64,000 nucleotides of DNA from an uncultured Bacteroidales bacterium (GTDB lineage Bacteria > Bacteroidota > Bacteroidia > Bacteroidales > Paludibacteraceae), in assembly GCA_902800215.1 (NCBI GenBank), contig CADCDS010000013.1, forward strand, positions 1 through 64,000, written 5' to 3'. Below the pieces are notes generated by a model that searched no databases, was not told where the DNA came from, and worked only from the letters and a program-made list of their open reading frames with translations. Made by a program: the position numbers and the translations under genes. Positions 8,585-17,196 of the stretch are shown one piece after another (positions within the stretch are counted from its first letter, which is position 1; each line of letters opens with the position of its first letter).

Positions 8585-10417
8585 TTATTTTTTGATTGTT
8601 GCTTTGATACGTTCCGCTTCTTCGTTCATCCGGGTCTCGTTCATTCCTCTCAGACGTTCCGACAGGTCCGGAATCTCGATCTCAATACCCGGTGTCAGAT
8701 TATCCGGATCGACGATCTGGTCTCTGTTCGCCTCATAGATGAACACCCAGAACTCCGGATTGCCATAATGCCGACGGGCGATCTGCGCCAGACGGGAACC
8801 GGGCATAACGATCTCCGTGGTCCGATAGGTCGGTACGATCTCCACACGGCGGTCTTTGCTGTACTGGTGCTGACCGTTGTAACGATACGGGATATCTTCA
8901 CCGAGACTGGCGATAATCATCTGGTCATCGTTCACACCGAGTTGCTTGAGTTGTGCCGCCACCGCTTTCGCACGGCGCATCGCTAACCGTTTGTTATAAT
9001 CGGCATCGCCCAGACGGCAGGTATGACCGTTGACGTGGATCTTCTGATCCGGATGACGTTTCAGTACATCGGCAATCTGCTCCAGGATATCCGCCGGTTC
9101 TAAGATCGGTACCGCCTTATCCCATTCGAAGAAGATAACGGCTTTCTTAAGCAGTTCATCCAGTTGTTGCGCCACCGTGTCCTCTTGAATCACCGGTGTC
9201 GGTTCCGGATCACGGTACAGATAGACGGTGTCATGGATCTGACAGAACACCTCGCAGATATCGATACCGTTAGAATCGGCAATCTGACGGATACGACGGA
9301 TCGCTTCTTCGCGTGGATCGGGTTTCACTACCACCGGTACGGTATCTTGTTTTTGCTGCTCTTGTTCTTTCTTGAGCTGTTCCTGACGCTGGCGTTCCAA
9401 CTCTTCTTGTTTCAGTCGTTCCTTTTCCTCTTTTTTCAGACGTTTTTGCTCCCGGTCATAGTCGCGTTGCGCCTTGGTGCGGTTGGCATTGATCTGAATA
9501 CCCAGTTTGATACCTACGTTCCACGGATGGAGGGACTCCACTTCATTTGTACGCAGCACACCGTCATAAGCCGTGGTGTACGGAGCCGGATACTCACCTA
9601 CGGTGCGTCCGTCGGCAAAACCCAAGGCGATATTGCTATGCTGATCCATCACATCATTGATGTAATAATTGGCATAGGCGGTGATGGCCAACTCGACACG
9701 TTGCTGCAGGCGCACCAACATACCGATCTCCGCATACGCAGCGTAGTTCAGTTTCTTCAGTCTTCCGGACTCCAGAGATCCCGATGAACTGTTGATCGGC
9801 AGGTCTTCCACTACCGTCGGTACATCTTGCATCGTCAGGTCATAGAACGGATAATAAACACTATTATCTATCAAACCGTTACTTAACTTATAACTGTTGC
9901 CGACCGGGAAACCGAGTTTCATTCCCGCCGTAGCCGTAAAACCGCATACACCGGGACGGGCACGGAACTTTAGGGCAATCGGCACTTCGAGCATATGGAT
10001 CGTCTGTTTCTCACTCAGATCCACCGGTGTGCCTGTCAGCGTATAATCATCGCCAAAAGGATCCACTGCCGATAACTTCCACGGTTTGGATATATCTGCT
10101 TTGTTGATGTACGAGGTGTACTGCAGACCGGTTCCTAAACCCATCCAGGACACGAAGTAATAATTGAGTCCGAAGGACGCATTGCCGTTCGGGAAATACA
10201 GTTTGTTCGTCACATGCTGACCGGGAACGGTAGAAGCCGCACCGATCTGTTGATAAGTATAACTACCCAAGCCGACACCACCGGCGAACTCGAAGTTCCA
10301 TCCGTAGCGGATATTCGGTTCTTCCTTACTTGCCTGCTGAACGGAATCCGGATAATGACTGGCCGAAAGCGAAACGGCCGTTGCAATCATCGATATAATC
10401 AGAAAGATCTTTTTCAT
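8585..10417 (-). CDS. Outer-membrane beta-barrel + OmpA-like + LysM-like protein
   Basis: This 610-residue envelope protein has, in order: a signal peptide (MKKIFLIISMIATAVSLSAS); a beta-barrel-like region at about residues 35-310; a charged coiled coil at about 315-365 (repeated KEEKERLKQEELERQRQEQ pattern); an OmpA C-terminal-like peptidoglycan-binding domain (VNGHTCRLGDADYNKRLAMRRA) at about 430-530; and a LysM-like segment (PGSRLAQIARRHYGNPEFW). It probably anchors the outer membrane to peptidoglycan. It is 12 nt downstream of the T9SS cargo gene and upstream of proS, in one unit. Confidence 0.82.
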   Translation of the reverse strand: MKKIFLIISMIATAVSLSASHYPDSVQQASKEEPNIRYGWNFEFAGGVGLGSYTYQQIGAASTVPGQHVTNKLYFPNGNASFGLNYYFVSWMGLGTGLQYTSYINKADISKPWKLSAVDPFGDDYTLTGTPVDLSEKQTIHMLEVPIALKFRARPGVCGFTATAGMKLGFPVGNSYKLSNGLIDNSVYYPFYDLTMQDVPTVVEDLPINSSSGSLESGRLKKLNYAAYAEIGMLVRLQQRVELAITAYANYYINDVMDQHSNIALGFADGRTVGEYPAPYTTAYDGVLRTNEVESLHPWNVGIKLGIQINANRTKAQRDYDREQKRLKKEEKERLKQEELERQRQEQLKKEQEQQKQDTVPVVVKPDPREEAIRRIRQIADSNGIDICEVFCQIHDTVYLYRDPEPTPVIQEDTVAQQLDELLKKAVIFFEWDKAVPILEPADILEQIADVLKRHPDQKIHVNGHTCRLGDADYNKRLAMRRAKAVAAQLKQLGVNDDQMIIASLGEDIPYRYNGQHQYSKDRRVEIVPTYRTTEIVMPGSRLAQIARRHYGNPEFWVFIYEANRDQIVDPDNLTPGIEIEIPDLSERLRGMNETRMNEEAERIKATIKK

Positions 10418-10429
10418 AGCCGTTCCTCC

Positions 10430-13400
10430 TTATTTTACAATCAGTTTATGAATCTCCGGCATTCCCTCTTCGGTCATCACCATCACGAAGTACAATCCCG
10501 GAACACGGGGTGCTGCGATGGTAGCCGTCTGTTGCAGTTGTGTCAAGTCTGCGATCTTCTCTCCGGCAAAGGAGATGATCTGCGCTTGCTGTGCACCTTC
10601 TATCGTCAAGGTGTTACCGGCATCCACCGGTACCGGATAGACGTTCGTCAGTTGCGGAGCGGCATTACCGCTACCGGTAGGTAACGTGATCTCGCAGGAA
10701 CGGTATTCATCGCCGTTCTCCGCCGTCAGCATCACGTAGAAGATACCGGACAGGGCCACACCGTTCTGATGGTAATACTGCTTGGTCTCGCCTTCCAGGA
10801 TCTGACCGTCTTTGTACCACTGGTAAGCGACAAACTTCAGTTTCTCAGCTCCACCGGTAATCAGTCCGTTATCGGGGTTATTGTCCACAAAGAGTACCCG
10901 GTCATATTTGGTGTGCAGGTATCCGCCTAAACTGAAGGTAACCTGTTTCTTAGCCGGTTCGCTGTAACAGATCTCATCGGTAGCACCACCACCGGTGTAA
11001 CCCAGTTCCAGTTCCAAATAGCAGTCACCGACACCGATCGGCGGCATGTTCTCCAATAGGATCAAACCGGGACGGGTGATTGTTCCGACGGTATCCTGAC
11101 GACCCATAAACGCCGCCATATCGGGAGAGAACGTGATGCGGAAGGTATTGGACATTCCGGCTGTCTGCACGAACTCCAAGGCCATCGTTCCCGTTTCCTG
11201 ACACACATGTACCGGCGATGTATCCATGGTGAACTTCGGCATCTCGGCGATACGAACGATGAACACGCTGTCAACAGGACAGTCTTCCGTGGTCTCCGTT
11301 ACCGTCCATGCTTCTCCGTCATAGGTGAAGGTATGTGACTCCGTCTGACCGGAAGCGTAGGTGTGTTGCAGCGTATAAGGCATACGTTCTTTGCAGATCG
11401 TCATCGTCACTTCATGGCGTTGTGACTTACCGTAATACTGCTTCACCTCACCTTCCGACAGCTCCCATGCGCAATCCGGATTAGAATTCCGCACGTAACG
11501 GGTGTACGTATAGGTGGTACCCAAACGAATCTCACTCATCGGGAAGGTGTAGTTCAGTTCCGCCTCGTCACCGATGACCACGTTACCCGGTGTGCGCACC
11601 CAGCGGTAGACCACTCCGTCAGCACAGGTAGCTGCTTGGGTCTCATGGATCACGATAGTTGCCGTCGTTCCACTGGTGGCGTCGGCATCGAAGCAGTAGT
11701 TATCTCTTGTCTCACTCTCAATAGCACCGGCTGTCAGCGATGCCATGATATAGATCGTCTTACTGTAACGCGTCTTCTTCCACGTCGTGAAACGGGTGTT
11801 ATCTTGTGCTTCGCGGGTGAAGATATACGTATGTCCGGCAGCCAGGTTCAGACCGTTCAGACTGAGGTTTTGACTTGTAGCGCCGCTAATCAATTGTCCG
11901 TCCATGAACCAACGGTACTGGATTGTTCCGGCACCGCCTTTAGCTTTGGTGGCGGTCACTACATATGCCTTGGCATCGTCCACCGTACAGAAAGTCTGGT
12001 CAGCACGGTCGGTAATCTCACCCGGATCAATGGAGTCGAAGGCAAGCACGGTATAGACACCTAAATCCTCCAGACTATATTCCGGTACATAACAGATACT
12101 ATCCCGTGTGCCACGGGTGAAGTTATACTCACCGGCCTTGGTGATCGGGTAACCGATTAATTCCAACTGCGTCTGCGAAAGGATAGAGTCACCATTCACG
12201 AACCATTGATAGTACACTTGTCCGGCACCGCCTACAGAAGCTTCGCTGCCGCTGGTACTAACCAACACCGGTACCTGATCCAAGAGGATGGTATCCTTTT
12301 TGTTCTCAATCGTACCGGGGATGAAACGACCGTACACGTAGTATTCCAAACCGGTTTTATTCTCTCTCCAGTCGGTAGCACATCCGTTATCATGCACAAA
12401 ACTGCGGATGAAGAAATGACCGGCGGTATCGGTAGGAATAAGACAGGTGTCGAACCAATGGAGATAATCGCTCTTGGGAGCATCCGCCAGCATCGTATCC
12501 ATCACCACAGTGTCCGTTTCCGTCACTTGGTAACGAAGCACCTGATAGTGATGATCCTCGTCACCCATCCATCCATATTGCGCTAACTTCATCTGCACGT
12601 CATCCTTCATCGGCTCGTAGGAGTTATAGCAGAAAAACAAGGTCACATCCAATGCTCCTGTTTCAAGATCCCGGCCGATAAACTCACCCGGCACCAGATC
12701 CTCCACACGTCGGGGATTGAAATAAAGCACACGGGTCTCATCATGCAATCGGGCATCTGCCAATATAGGGTTGGGAGCACACGGACGAACGACTTGCACC
12801 TCTCCATCGGCATTATTGAAATACAACCACGTGGTATCTTCCTGTTTCTGACAATTCCATGCGATGCCATTCTCGATGCTAACCGAGAAATCCAGGGTCA
12901 CATCATTGGCATGCTCTACGGGATTTGTTCCGATAGAATCGAGGAAAACCGGCGCTGCAGACAAAGCCGCAGCGTTTGTGGCCGCAAAGGCATCCAGCAC
13001 CGGATAGCGTGTAGCCGCATGGCTCCATACCGCATTACCGTTGAAGAGCGAGAACATATATCGTGTACTGTCCACCGGCGTGATGACATTGCCTTCCACA
13101 CCCGATTTCTGCAGATATAGTTTTCGGTCAAAATAGCATTCGTTATACGTACCGCCGTTATCTTCTCCAACGATGGCATGACCGTCTTCTCCGGAAGCAT
13201 AACCGATGTTATACACACGCTCCAGCGTACCGCCATTAGTACCTACTATACCACCGACGATGCTGGAGGTGTTATTCAGATAACCCGAATGGTAACAATC
13301 CTGAATCCGGCCATTTGCCGTCAATTCACCTACCAAGCCTCCGGTACTGTTACCCGTCGTCACGAACTGCGCCATCGACCAGCATTGCGAAATCGTTCCG

Positions 13401-13864
13401 TCACATACACCGGCAATGGCACCCACATGCGTCTTGTTTTTCGCCAAGATCGCACCACCGCTGATACCCACCTGTTCAATCTTAGCTCCTTGGCCCACAT
13501 GGCCGAACAGACCGACACCATCCGTGCCGGCAAAGGTACGCAAACCACGAATCAGATAACCGTTTCCCAAGAAAACACCCTTAAAAGGCATATCTGCACT
13601 TCCAATAGGTGTCCAGGCTTTTTTATCTAAATCGATATTCGTTTTCAGCACGATTGTATCCCCCGTAAAATCCTCTGTTGCGCTGAGCGCAGCGATACCC
13701 GCCAAGTCCGCTGCGGAATGGATCTCCATCACGTGAGCTGCGGTCATGTCCGTAGCATCCGTTCCGTTCCATACGTCATACGACGCATTCGCCGCATACG
13801 CACTCGCAGAACACATGCACGTGAGCAAAATCCATACAGAAAAAGAGAGTAAATTTTTTTGCAT
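10430..13864 (-). CDS. Large secreted protein with T9SS C-terminal sorting domain
   Basis: This 1144-residue protein has a signal peptide (WILLTCMCSASAYA) and then, at about residues 70-250, glycine-rich GLUG-like repeats (GVGLFGHVG, GGLVGEL, VGGIVG). A long run of beta-sandwich-like modules follows, each with a YRW/YQW and a threonine-rich strand. The last 75 or so residues, VYPVPVD... to HKLIVK, are a type A T9SS sorting domain. The protein is therefore probably exported by the type IX system and surface-attached; its ligand is unknown. The start is ATG at 13864; the frame extends to 14020 but would include promoter and terminator DNA. It heads a four-gene unit. Confidence 0.85.
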   Translation of the reverse strand: MQKNLLSFSVWILLTCMCSASAYAANASYDVWNGTDATDMTAAHVMEIHSAADLAGIAALSATEDFTGDTIVLKTNIDLDKKAWTPIGSADMPFKGVFLGNGYLIRGLRTFAGTDGVGLFGHVGQGAKIEQVGISGGAILAKNKTHVGAIAGVCDGTISQCWSMAQFVTTGNSTGGLVGELTANGRIQDCYHSGYLNNTSSIVGGIVGTNGGTLERVYNIGYASGEDGHAIVGEDNGGTYNECYFDRKLYLQKSGVEGNVITPVDSTRYMFSLFNGNAVWSHAATRYPVLDAFAATNAAALSAAPVFLDSIGTNPVEHANDVTLDFSVSIENGIAWNCQKQEDTTWLYFNNADGEVQVVRPCAPNPILADARLHDETRVLYFNPRRVEDLVPGEFIGRDLETGALDVTLFFCYNSYEPMKDDVQMKLAQYGWMGDEDHHYQVLRYQVTETDTVVMDTMLADAPKSDYLHWFDTCLIPTDTAGHFFIRSFVHDNGCATDWRENKTGLEYYVYGRFIPGTIENKKDTILLDQVPVLVSTSGSEASVGGAGQVYYQWFVNGDSILSQTQLELIGYPITKAGEYNFTRGTRDSICYVPEYSLEDLGVYTVLAFDSIDPGEITDRADQTFCTVDDAKAYVVTATKAKGGAGTIQYRWFMDGQLISGATSQNLSLNGLNLAAGHTYIFTREAQDNTRFTTWKKTRYSKTIYIMASLTAGAIESETRDNYCFDADATSGTTATIVIHETQAATCADGVVYRWVRTPGNVVIGDEAELNYTFPMSEIRLGTTYTYTRYVRNSNPDCAWELSEGEVKQYYGKSQRHEVTMTICKERMPYTLQHTYASGQTESHTFTYDGEAWTVTETTEDCPVDSVFIVRIAEMPKFTMDTSPVHVCQETGTMALEFVQTAGMSNTFRITFSPDMAAFMGRQDTVGTITRPGLILLENMPPIGVGDCYLELELGYTGGGATDEICYSEPAKKQVTFSLGGYLHTKYDRVLFVDNNPDNGLITGGAEKLKFVAYQWYKDGQILEGETKQYYHQNGVALSGIFYVMLTAENGDEYRSCEITLPTGSGNAAPQLTNVYPVPVDAGNTLTIEGAQQAQIISFAGEKIADLTQLQQTATIAAPRVPGLYFVMVMTEEGMPEIHKLIVK

Positions 13865-13890
13865 ACAGTTGATAATTACAAAATCGGCCG

Positions 13891-13921
13891 CAAAGGTACG
13901 AAAAAAAAATGACATACACAA
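13891..13921 (-). promoter_or_regulatory. Promoter of the T9SS cargo-OmpA-proS-DUF4294 unit
   Basis: Minus strand TTG (13919-13921), 20 nt, TACCTTTG (13891-13898). The -33 box lies inside the terminator hairpin of the upstream peptidase gene. Confidence 0.75.
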
Positions 13922-13930
13922 GAGTGTATG
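13902..13930 (-). terminator. Intrinsic terminator of the M13 peptidase gene
   Basis: CATACAC / GTGTATG (13913-13919 and 13924-13930) form a perfect 7-bp hairpin with a 4-nt loop. On the minus strand it is followed after TCA by nine T residues. It starts 26 nt beyond the peptidase stop and overlaps the next promoter. Confidence 0.75.
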
Positions 13931-13956
13931 CCACTTTTTTATGAAAAAACCATGTT

Positions 13957-15978
13957 TTACCAGATACTTACGCGGTTTTCCGGTGCAATATACATCGGAC
14001 TTTCCTCCGTTACGTTCCATGCCTCATACCATGCATTGATCTGCGGCAGGGCACCGTTCACACGCCAGCGACCCAATGAGTGGGGGTCGGATTTAGTACG
14101 CTGAAGAATCTCTTCCGGACGGATATTACCTGCCCATACATTCGCGTAAGCTAAGAAGAAACGCTGCGCCGGTGTGAAACCATCACGCTCAGTCAGTTTA
14201 TCTTTCTCCTCCTTTGCCTCTTCATTCAAGCAGAAAGCCAGGTAACTAACCTGCAGTCCACCGTGGTCAGCGATATTCTCACCGAGGGTGAACGCTCCGT
14301 TCGCATGTACACCGGGTGCCACCTCGATACGGTTGAACGCTTCTTCCATCACTTTGGTACGCTCGTCAAAGGCTGCTTTGTCTGCGTCCGTCCACCAGTT
14401 AAGCATGTTACCGTCCTTGTCAAAATGACAACCCTGGTCATCGAATCCGTGGGTCATCTCATGACCGATCACCACTCCGATAGCACCGTAGTTGAAGGCA
14501 TCATCGGCACTCATATCGAAGAACGGATACTGCAGAATACCGGCCGGGAAACAGATCTCGTTGGAAGACGGATTATAGTATGCATTGACCGTTTGCGGCG
14601 TCATGTACCATTTGGTTTTATCCACGGGTTTACCAAGGAAACTAAGACTGTATTCCTGTTCAAACTTAGCCGCCCGTTGGAGGTTAGCATAATAGGTGTC
14701 CTTTGGATCGATCTCCAGTTTGCTATAGTCACGCCAAGTGTCAGGATAACCGATCTTAATGGTGATAGCGTTCAGTTTCTCCAGCGCTTTCGCTTTGGTC
14801 TCATCGCTCATCCACGCGAGGTTCTCGATGCGGATACCGAGTGCTTTTTGCAGGTTCTTCACCAACGCCAACATACGTGCTTTGTTTTCTTCCGGGAAAT
14901 ATTTCGCCACATACATCTGACCTACCGCTTCACCCAGCGTTCCGTTCACGATACCAACGGCACGTTTCCATAACGGACTCGGTTCTTCACGACCGGAGAG
15001 TACCTTACCATAGAAATCAAAACTGGTCATATAGATCTCGGTAGTAAGGTAGGATGAAGCACCTTCAATCACCTGCCAAGCAAAGAGTGTCTTGAGGTCC
15101 TCCAATTTCTCATCCGCCAGCATCTTACCAGCTTCTTTGAGGTGAGGAATTTGACCGATAGAGAGACTATCCAGTTCTACTCCAAGTGCCTCAAAATAGA
15201 TTTTCCAGTCCACTTGCGGTACCAGTTTCTGCAATTCATCTACAGACATCTTGTTATAGTTGGCAAGCGGGTCACGCAGTTCAACGTTACTGAACGCGGC
15301 TTTCGCCAAACGAGTCTCCATTCGCAGCACGGTCTGTGCACGTTGGGCCGCATTGTCAAAACCGAAGAGACAGAACATCTTCTCCACATAGGTCACATAG
15401 GCATTGCGGATAGCCGTGGTTTGCTCATCAGTATCCAAATAATACTCTTTCTCACCCAAGGAGAAACCGGCTTGGTACTCGTTCATGATGTTCATGGAAC
15501 TGTTCATCGCGTCCGCATCCACGTACATCGCCCAGAGTTGGAAATCCATCGCGGCACCAAGGACCCTGGATAACTCTTCGCGAGTGGAGATTTGTTCGAT
15601 TTCATCGAGAGTTTTTCGTACCGGTTCAATCCCTTCCGTATCACGGCGGAGAGTATCCATCGCCAAGTTATACATATCGCCTATCTTCTGCGCTACGGAA
15701 CCTTGTTCGTGTTGCTCTTTAGCGATATCCTGAATCAGACCGTTTACCTGTTCCAGATTTTGCAATCCGAGTTTATCGAAAGAACCGAAACGGCTGTATT
15801 CCGGTGTCAAGGGGTTATTTGCCATCCATCCTCCGCAAGCGAACTGATAGAAGTCATGTTGCGGCACGGCAGTGGTATCCAGGTTCTCCAAATGAATTCC
15901 TGTAGTCTGTTGAGACGAATTGGTGCAAGCTGTTGTCATAAGTGCAAACGCTGTCAATGTAAAAAGGATTTTTTTCAT
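13957..15978 (-). CDS. M13 family (neprilysin/PepO-like) zinc endopeptidase, lipoprotein
   Basis: This 673-residue protein starts with a lipoprotein signal ending TTAC, so it is probably anchored in the outer or inner membrane and faces the periplasm or surface. The M13 N domain runs to about residue 430. The catalytic part has the zinc motif HEMTH (VVIGHEMTHGFDD), the third ligand in ENIADHGG, and the substrate-binding NAYYNP. The C-terminus (ENRVSIW) matches the family's conserved end apart from the usual Cys. M13 enzymes cut small peptides. It is a single gene ended by the 13.9-kb terminator. Confidence 0.94.
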   Translation of the reverse strand: MKKILFTLTAFALMTTACTNSSQQTTGIHLENLDTTAVPQHDFYQFACGGWMANNPLTPEYSRFGSFDKLGLQNLEQVNGLIQDIAKEQHEQGSVAQKIGDMYNLAMDTLRRDTEGIEPVRKTLDEIEQISTREELSRVLGAAMDFQLWAMYVDADAMNSSMNIMNEYQAGFSLGEKEYYLDTDEQTTAIRNAYVTYVEKMFCLFGFDNAAQRAQTVLRMETRLAKAAFSNVELRDPLANYNKMSVDELQKLVPQVDWKIYFEALGVELDSLSIGQIPHLKEAGKMLADEKLEDLKTLFAWQVIEGASSYLTTEIYMTSFDFYGKVLSGREEPSPLWKRAVGIVNGTLGEAVGQMYVAKYFPEENKARMLALVKNLQKALGIRIENLAWMSDETKAKALEKLNAITIKIGYPDTWRDYSKLEIDPKDTYYANLQRAAKFEQEYSLSFLGKPVDKTKWYMTPQTVNAYYNPSSNEICFPAGILQYPFFDMSADDAFNYGAIGVVIGHEMTHGFDDQGCHFDKDGNMLNWWTDADKAAFDERTKVMEEAFNRIEVAPGVHANGAFTLGENIADHGGLQVSYLAFCLNEEAKEEKDKLTERDGFTPAQRFFLAYANVWAGNIRPEEILQRTKSDPHSLGRWRVNGALPQINAWYEAWNVTEESPMYIAPENRVSIW

Positions 15979-16002
15979 TTTCCTAAAGTATTTATATCAT
16001 GC

Positions 16003-16028
16003 AAAAATGGAGACCGAAAGGCCTCCAT
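16003..16028 (-). terminator. Terminator of the greA-HIT unit
   Basis: ATGGAG(A)CC and GG(C)CTCCAT (16007-16028) pair around a GAAA loop. On the minus strand the stem is followed by five T residues. It starts 6 nt past the HIT stop codon. Confidence 0.75.
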
Positions 16029-16033
16029 CGTTT

Positions 16034-16441
16034 TTAAAGTTTGTCGATTGCCTCTGCGATCGAGTTGGCGATGATCGCCATTTCTTCTGCAGGCAACGAC
16101 AGTTTGGGGTTGGTAAAAAGCATATCTTTCTCCGAATTCATCGGAACTAAATGCACATGTACGTGGTTCACTTCCATACCTAAAACGGCAACGCCTACGC
16201 GTTTGCAACCGGTAGCCGCTTTGATACCGCGTGCCACTTTAGCGGCAAATACCATCAGACTCTGCAACTGTTCGTCGGTCAGGTCGAAGATATAATCTGC
16301 TTCGGGTTCCGCCAGTTTGGGAATAACCAGCGTGTGTCCTTTTACCAGCGGATTGATATCCAGGAACGCGTAGTTCTTCTCATCCTCCGCTACTTTATAA
16401 CTTGGGATCTCTCCCTTGATGATTTTCGTGAAAATGGTCAT
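16034..16441 (-). CDS. HIT-family (histidine triad) nucleotide-binding protein
   Basis: This 135-residue cytoplasmic protein has the histidine triad in NHVHVHLVP (about residues 96-104) and N-terminal IFTKIIKGEIPSYKVAED, as in HINT-type hydrolases of nucleoside phosphoramidates. The physiological substrate is not known. It overlaps greA by 4 nt (ATGA), so the two are coupled, and it is ended by the hairpin at 16003-16028. Confidence 0.93.
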   Translation of the reverse strand: MTIFTKIIKGEIPSYKVAEDEKNYAFLDINPLVKGHTLVIPKLAEPEADYIFDLTDEQLQSLMVFAAKVARGIKAATGCKRVGVAVLGMEVNHVHVHLVPMNSEKDMLFTNPKLSLPAEEMAIIANSIAEAIDKL

Positions 16442-16908
16442 AACGAAATCTCTAAAATTTCAAACTCGATGATACCTGCCGGCACTTTCACTTGGGCAAT
16501 CTCGCCGACTTTCTTACCCATCAGACCCTTTGCGATCGGAGTGGTAACAGAGATCTTCCCTTCAGCTAGGTTTGCCTCACCTTCGGTAACCAGTTGGAAG
16601 GTTTTCTCCATGCCGTTGTTTTTCTGACGCACACGCACTTTGGTGAGGATCTGTACCTCATCCGTTTTAATGTCGTTGGCATCCAATACCCGTGCATCCA
16701 TCAGGCGCAGTTTGAGCTGTGCAATCTTGGTTTCCAAAGCACCCTGTGCCTCTTTTGCCGCATCGTATTCGGCGTTTTCACTTAAATCACCCTTCTCGCG
16801 TGCTTCTGCAATAGCGGCAATCACGCGGGGGCGTTCTACCGTCTCCAACTCGTGGAGCTCTGCTTTCAATTTCTGTAGACCTTCTTCGGTCATGTACGTT
16901 ACTGCCAT
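16438..16908 (-). CDS. greA: Transcription elongation factor GreA
   Basis: This 156-residue protein rescues backtracked RNA polymerase by stimulating transcript cleavage. The N-terminal coiled coil (residues about 1-78) has the tip residues in GDLSENAEYDAAKEAQ, and the C-terminal globular domain includes PIAKGLMGKKVGE. Length is standard. It lies 13 nt downstream of a 32-residue small ORF and shares the promoter at 17131-17161. Confidence 0.96.
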   Translation of the reverse strand: MAVTYMTEEGLQKLKAELHELETVERPRVIAAIAEAREKGDLSENAEYDAAKEAQGALETKIAQLKLRLMDARVLDANDIKTDEVQILTKVRVRQKNNGMEKTFQLVTEGEANLAEGKISVTTPIAKGLMGKKVGEIAQVKVPAGIIEFEILEISL

Positions 16909-16921
16909 TATAGTTTTGTTT

Positions 16922-17020
16922 TTAATATTTTCTGTTTAACACTTCGCTAGCGATAATCGCTTTACGCACTTCTTCCGCATCCGTCAAATCCGGAATGATG
17001 TTAGTTGTTTCTTCTGCCAT
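16922..17020 (-). CDS. Small ORF (32 aa) upstream of greA
   Basis: An ATG at 17020 opens a 32-codon frame ending in TAA at 16922-16924, 13 nt before greA. The peptide is acidic at the start (MAEETTNIIPDLTDAEEVRK) and ends in SEVLNRKY. It has no membrane segment. Coding is supported by the position between promoter and greA, the ATG, and balanced helix-forming composition. I do not recognise a family. Confidence 0.55.
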   Translation of the reverse strand: MAEETTNIIPDLTDAEEVRKAIIASEVLNRKY

Positions 17021-17049
17021 AAAAAAATAAGGGCATGCGCCGCTCTTTT

Positions 17050-17091
17050 TGTTTAAAAACGAAAGGAAACTTCACAGCCTCCTTTCGCCAT
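17050..17091 (-). promoter_or_regulatory. Leader mini-ORF with hairpin and T5 (possible attenuator)
   Basis: Between promoter and small ORF, CGAAAGGA (17060-17067) and TCCTTTCG (17080-17087) form a perfect 8-bp hairpin. On the minus strand TTTTT follows immediately, as in an intrinsic terminator. The same stretch is a 12-codon ORF (ATG 17091, stop 17053-17055) reading MAKGGCEVSFRF. A terminator overlapped by a leader peptide ahead of greA suggests attenuation; this is inference. Confidence 0.5.
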
Positions 17092-17130
17092 TAAACCTAA
17101 ACCTTAACTATGAAAATTTTGTTTTCGGTG

Positions 17131-17161
17131 CAAAAGTACTGCTTTTATTTGAATTAACCAA
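17131..17161 (-). promoter_or_regulatory. Promoter of the small ORF-greA-HIT unit
   Basis: Minus strand TTG (17159-17161), 20 nt ending AAAAGCAG, TACTTTTG (17131-17138). It leaves a leader of about 105 nt before the small ORF. Confidence 0.75.
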
Positions 17162-17196
17162 ATATTTTGGCAAAAAAATGCAAAATTTCTTCTTTT

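Noticed and set aside
13865-14020. Longer N-terminus for the T9SS cargo protein
   Set aside because: It would translate the promoter and the peptidase terminator; the signal peptide begins at ATG 13864.
14263-14973. 236-codon plus-strand frame opposite the M13 peptidase
   Set aside because: It is a shadow of the catalytic domain, with no promoter and no family features.
16009-16208. Minus-strand frame overlapping HIT in another phase
   Set aside because: The HIT motif lies in the accepted frame; the alternative has no features.
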